Shown here: positions 61,977 through 64,000 of the stretch, piece by piece
Position numbering within the stretch: position 1 is the stretch's first letter
Layout of the letters: each line of letters starts with the position of its first letter
Assembly: GCA_913057175.1 (NCBI GenBank)
Contig: CAJXNP010000016.1
Coordinates: 124,001 to 188,000 of the forward strand
Reading direction: 5' to 3'
DNA length: 64,000 bases
Source of the DNA: an uncultured Cytophagales bacterium
Lineage (GTDB): Bacteria > Bacteroidota > Bacteroidia > Cytophagales > Cyclobacteriaceae
Notes under the pieces: model-generated
Told to the model about the DNA's origin: nothing
Database searches by the model: none
Seen by the model: the letters and a program-made list of their open reading frames with translations, nothing else
Program-made: the position numbers and the translations under genes

Positions 61977-62720
61977 ATGAAGAAGCTATTCACTGTTTTA
62001 TCCTTATTCATTCTTGTCAGTTCTAACAGTTTTGCACAGAAAATTGAGAAAGATCTGGAGCCATTTAATAAGATTTTGATCGGTCCCGGAGTAAATCTGG
62101 AATTGATCAGAAGCGATCATGAAAAAATCCACATTGTTTCAGAATCAGAATTGGTCCATGATTTAACAATTGCTGTGGACCGGGGTGAACTAAAGGTCTA
62201 CTTTGATTACAAAAACTTTGACTTCACGGATGATAATAATTTTGCCAACGGAAAATATACCCTGGAAAACACACCATATGAAGGTATCAGGATCTATGCG
62301 AAATTATATTTTAGAGATCTGGAAGAGTTGGATTTTAGAGGAGATCAGAAGCTGTTTTGTAAAGACGAAATAAGAAATGAAGAATTTGAGATGAAAATTT
62401 ATGGGGAGTGTGAAGTGAAATTGTCAGCCATTAATGTTATAAATGGCGCTATTAAATCGTATGGTGAAAATGAAATAGAGGTGTTGGGAGGAAATTCGGA
62501 AAACCTGAAAATAATTTCCTACGGAGAAAGTGAGATAAAAGTACAGGGAGTGAGATGCGAGGATATCAAGCTCACTTCATTTGGGGAAAGCGAAATTGAG
62601 GTGTTTGCTGAAAACATACTGAAGGTGAAGGTAATTGGCGAGGGAGAAATCCGGTACAAGGGCGACCCGGAGGTAAAAGAATTCAACCTTGGCGAAGCAC
62701 ATGTTTATAGGATTGATTGA
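61977..62720 (+). CDS. head-GIN (DUF2807) secreted protein
   Basis: Second DUF2807 protein, 247 aa, with a signal peptide ending SNSFAQ and no lipobox. The first half is IEKDLEPFNKILIGPGVNLELI, the usual head-GIN start. The second half has repeats keyed on GE(S/N/C)E: YGECEVKL, YGENEIEVLG, YGESEIKVQG, FGESEIEVFA, GEGEIRYKG, consistent with a beta-helix. Its repeat word differs from the GVGD word of the paralogue on the other side of ctaA. Function unknown. Confidence 0.87.
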   Translation: MKKLFTVLSLFILVSSNSFAQKIEKDLEPFNKILIGPGVNLELIRSDHEKIHIVSESELVHDLTIAVDRGELKVYFDYKNFDFTDDNNFANGKYTLENTPYEGIRIYAKLYFRDLEELDFRGDQKLFCKDEIRNEEFEMKIYGECEVKLSAINVINGAIKSYGENEIEVLGGNSENLKIISYGESEIKVQGVRCEDIKLTSFGESEIEVFAENILKVKVIGEGEIRYKGDPEVKEFNLGEAHVYRID

Positions 62721-62960
62721 TGAGATCAGAACATATCCCGGGACCATCGTTAAGGCAGCTCTTTGGATAAAAATTCCTTTATTTTATCTCTACAAATCAA
62801 CATTAATAGTCTATTATTTCATCACTGTGGAAGTGTTTTATCAGTCCTATTTCTTTATTTATAATTGTTCTCTAAATTATTTCTCTTATGATAATAGTCA
62901 TTGTTTTACACTAGGCGCGGGTGTATATTCATCCGATTAAATACCCGCACAGGGAAAGCA

Positions 62961-63422
62961 ATGAAATCTTTTATCAAATCTGTTATCTTATTAACTTTAT
63001 TAGTCACAACAATTGTTGGATACTCACAAAAGGGAACTGGTGAAAACAAAGGTGTCAGCCGTCAAGAATTGAACTCAGAACTTCTTGAACTGGAAGGTAC
63101 AATAGAGACAATAGAATCAGGCCCGTGCAAGTACACTACAGGAAAGTCTGTCTCTGGAACTCACTTGATTATAAAGTTACAAATGGAGACCTTAAACATT
63201 CATCTTGGCCCCACAGCCGAGGTGTCCAGATACTTCAACGGAACAGAAGGTGAATATATAGCAATGATAGTTTTTCGAACCAATAAACTTCCGGAAGACC
63301 ATTACATAGCTAAGGAAATAATTTTGAATGGGCAAAGTATAGTATTAAGAGATGAAGACCTTAGACCCGTGTGGGCAGGTAATACGGGTAAAAAGAAGTC
63401 TGGAAGAGGAAGGAATAATTAA
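62961..63422 (+). CDS. small secreted protein of unknown function (153 aa)
   Basis: Start set at ATG 62961, 20 codons inside the track ORF, because it opens a proper signal peptide (MKSFIKSVILLTLLVTTIVGYSQ). The mature part is a probable small beta-barrel (LEGTIETIESGPCKYTTG, HLIIKLQMETLNIHLGP, YIAMIVFRTN), ends RDEDLRPVWAG and has a basic tail (KKKSGRGRNN). The pattern suggests an OB-like or copper-protein-associated fold, but no family is named with confidence. A GCGGGT/ACCCGC hairpin lies just before the start (62917-62948). Confidence 0.68.
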   Translation: MKSFIKSVILLTLLVTTIVGYSQKGTGENKGVSRQELNSELLELEGTIETIESGPCKYTTGKSVSGTHLIIKLQMETLNIHLGPTAEVSRYFNGTEGEYIAMIVFRTNKLPEDHYIAKEIILNGQSIVLRDEDLRPVWAGNTGKKKSGRGRNN

Positions 63423-63444
63423 TTAGCCACAGAAACCGAATTAT

Positions 63445-63491
63445 AAAAGTATCGGATTGTCATGATGGGACATAACATATCGGTACTTTTT
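63445..63491 (+). terminator. probable terminator after the secreted-protein gene
   Basis: AAAAGTATCGG pairs with TCGGTACTTTT using two G-T pairs, with a T-run at its end. An inner TGTC/GACA pair shortens the loop. Confidence 0.5.
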
Positions 63492-63703
63492 ACCAACATG
63501 CGAATCCACAGCACAAAAACGCTCCACAGATCTCTCTATGTTTACAGAAGAGGACAATGGAGTCACAATTAGAACTTACTTATCAAATTATTGTTCATTT
63601 CGTATCAATTGATTTTCGCATTCGGGAACTAAATCGAATTAGAATACTGTTTTTAAGGTGTGAGTAGACAGTGGTTGGTTTGTTAAGCATAAAGACTACA
63701 AAG

Positions 63704-64000
63704 ATGAGATTACACCCTGACGAACTCCTGATTTATTACGACAATAAATCCAGTTTACACAAGAAAACGCGTGCTCTGGCTTACAGCATTACCAATCATG
63801 TTCACGAAGTAGATTTTGACCATTATAAACTCACGAAATTAATGTGGGGTGAAATATTGATATTACTTGGGCTACAGGCCAAACAGTTACTCAATAAATC
63901 GGATCCAAAGTATCAGACCCTTATTGCCAGGCATGATTTTGAGGAGGACGCCTGGCTGGAAATACTGGTGAAAAATCCTGACTTAATCAAAGCTCCTGTG
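63704..64000 (+). CDS. ArsC/Spx-like thioredoxin-fold protein (3' partial)
   Basis: The ORF runs off the window and so is absent from the track. ATG 63704 gives MRLHPDELLIYYDNKSSLHKKTRALAYSI and, further on, LNKSDPKYQTLIARHDFEEDAWLEILVKNPDLIKAP, which follow the ArsC/Spx family order (the LNP-, dipeptide- and NP-L-RP-type positions). The catalytic cysteine of arsenate reductases (CSKS region) is replaced: the loop reads DNKSSLHKK. It is therefore unlikely to be a classical arsenate reductase. 99 residues visible. Confidence 0.8.
   Translation, partial: MRLHPDELLIYYDNKSSLHKKTRALAYSITNHVHEVDFDHYKLTKLMWGEILILLGLQAKQLLNKSDPKYQTLIARHDFEEDAWLEILVKNPDLIKAPV

Noticed and set aside
62689-62940. 83-aa ORF after the second head-GIN gene
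   Set aside because: Begins inside the head-GIN gene in another frame, is biased to Tyr/Phe/Ser, and has no recognisable family.
1-64000. tRNA genes, rRNA genes, CRISPR arrays
   Set aside because: No cloverleaf with a GTTCRA-type T-arm, no rRNA sequence and no regularly spaced direct repeats were found by eye; a tRNAscan-SE and CRISPR finder run would settle it.

Overview
The window looks like a chromosomal segment of a Bacteroidota bacterium, most likely from the order Cytophagales. This rests on the SusC/SusD pair, a T9SS type A C-terminal sorting domain, a fused alpha/beta E1 2-oxoacid dehydrogenase, two DUF2807 'head GIN' proteins, the DUF2027-Smr protein, a TamB/tsaD divergent pair, A+T-rich DNA and few Shine-Dalgarno-like sites. 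The species cannot be named from the sequence alone.

Layout. (1) 1-8.3 kb: end of a fused E1 dehydrogenase, a lipoprotein, a LuxE-type acyl-protein synthetase, a 41-residue lipoprotein missed by the ORF track, a four-helix-bundle gene framed by TTGGCAGTTGGCA repeats, an NtrC-like regulator without a DNA-binding domain, the RNase P RNA gene carrying two identical palindromes, a small hypothetical gene, and photolyase with an Smr protein. (2) 8.4-16.1 kb: tamB and tsaD divergent, a small mobile-looking repeat element, and a polyprenyl-phosphate glycosyltransferase overlapping a flippase-like membrane protein. (3) 16.1-23.3 kb: a decayed DUF2281/PIN toxin pair, then a leftward run of zinc metalloprotease, pentapeptide protein, 2-hydroxyacid dehydrogenase, mgtE and rsmA. 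(4) 23.4-27.9 kb: housekeeping block pdxA, DUF177, rpmF, efp, accB, accC. (5) 28-32.3 kb: SIS isomerase, Nudix hydrolase, an NAPE-PLD-like hydrolase and a BCCT transporter.

(6) 32.3-48.6 kb is the best-defined system: a starch/malto-oligosaccharide utilisation locus. It has a membrane-spanning SusR-like sensor-regulator, SusC, SusD, a SusE/F-like three-repeat starch-binding lipoprotein, a T9SS-exported GH13 amylase, a periplasmic GH13 neopullulanase/cyclomaltodextrinase and a GH97 alpha-glucosidase. The 383-base gap before susC holds four heptamer half-sites, arranged as two oppositely oriented pairs, which are good candidates for the regulator's operator.

(7) 48.8-59.4 kb: an amidohydrolase, two tiny genes each followed by a terminator, and two leftward operons that may handle sugars oxidatively and hydrolytically. 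One is a DUF1080/PA14 protein plus a glucose-dehydrogenase-like cytochrome c protein. The other is a Tat-exported Gfo/Idh/MocA oxidoreductase plus a lipoprotein trehalase. A YpfJ-type peptidase and an intact PIN toxin-antitoxin pair lie between them. (8) 59.7-64 kb: heme A synthase flanked by two head-GIN proteins, a secreted unknown protein, and the start of an ArsC/Spx-like protein that lacks its cysteine.

No tRNA, rRNA, CRISPR array, prophage or complete insertion sequence was seen. No convincing Bacteroidota -33/-7 promoter pair could be called by eye, so promoters are not listed. The most unusual signals are the palindromes inside rnpB, the operator-like array before susC, the two small repeat elements, and the split keto-sugar/trehalose cluster.
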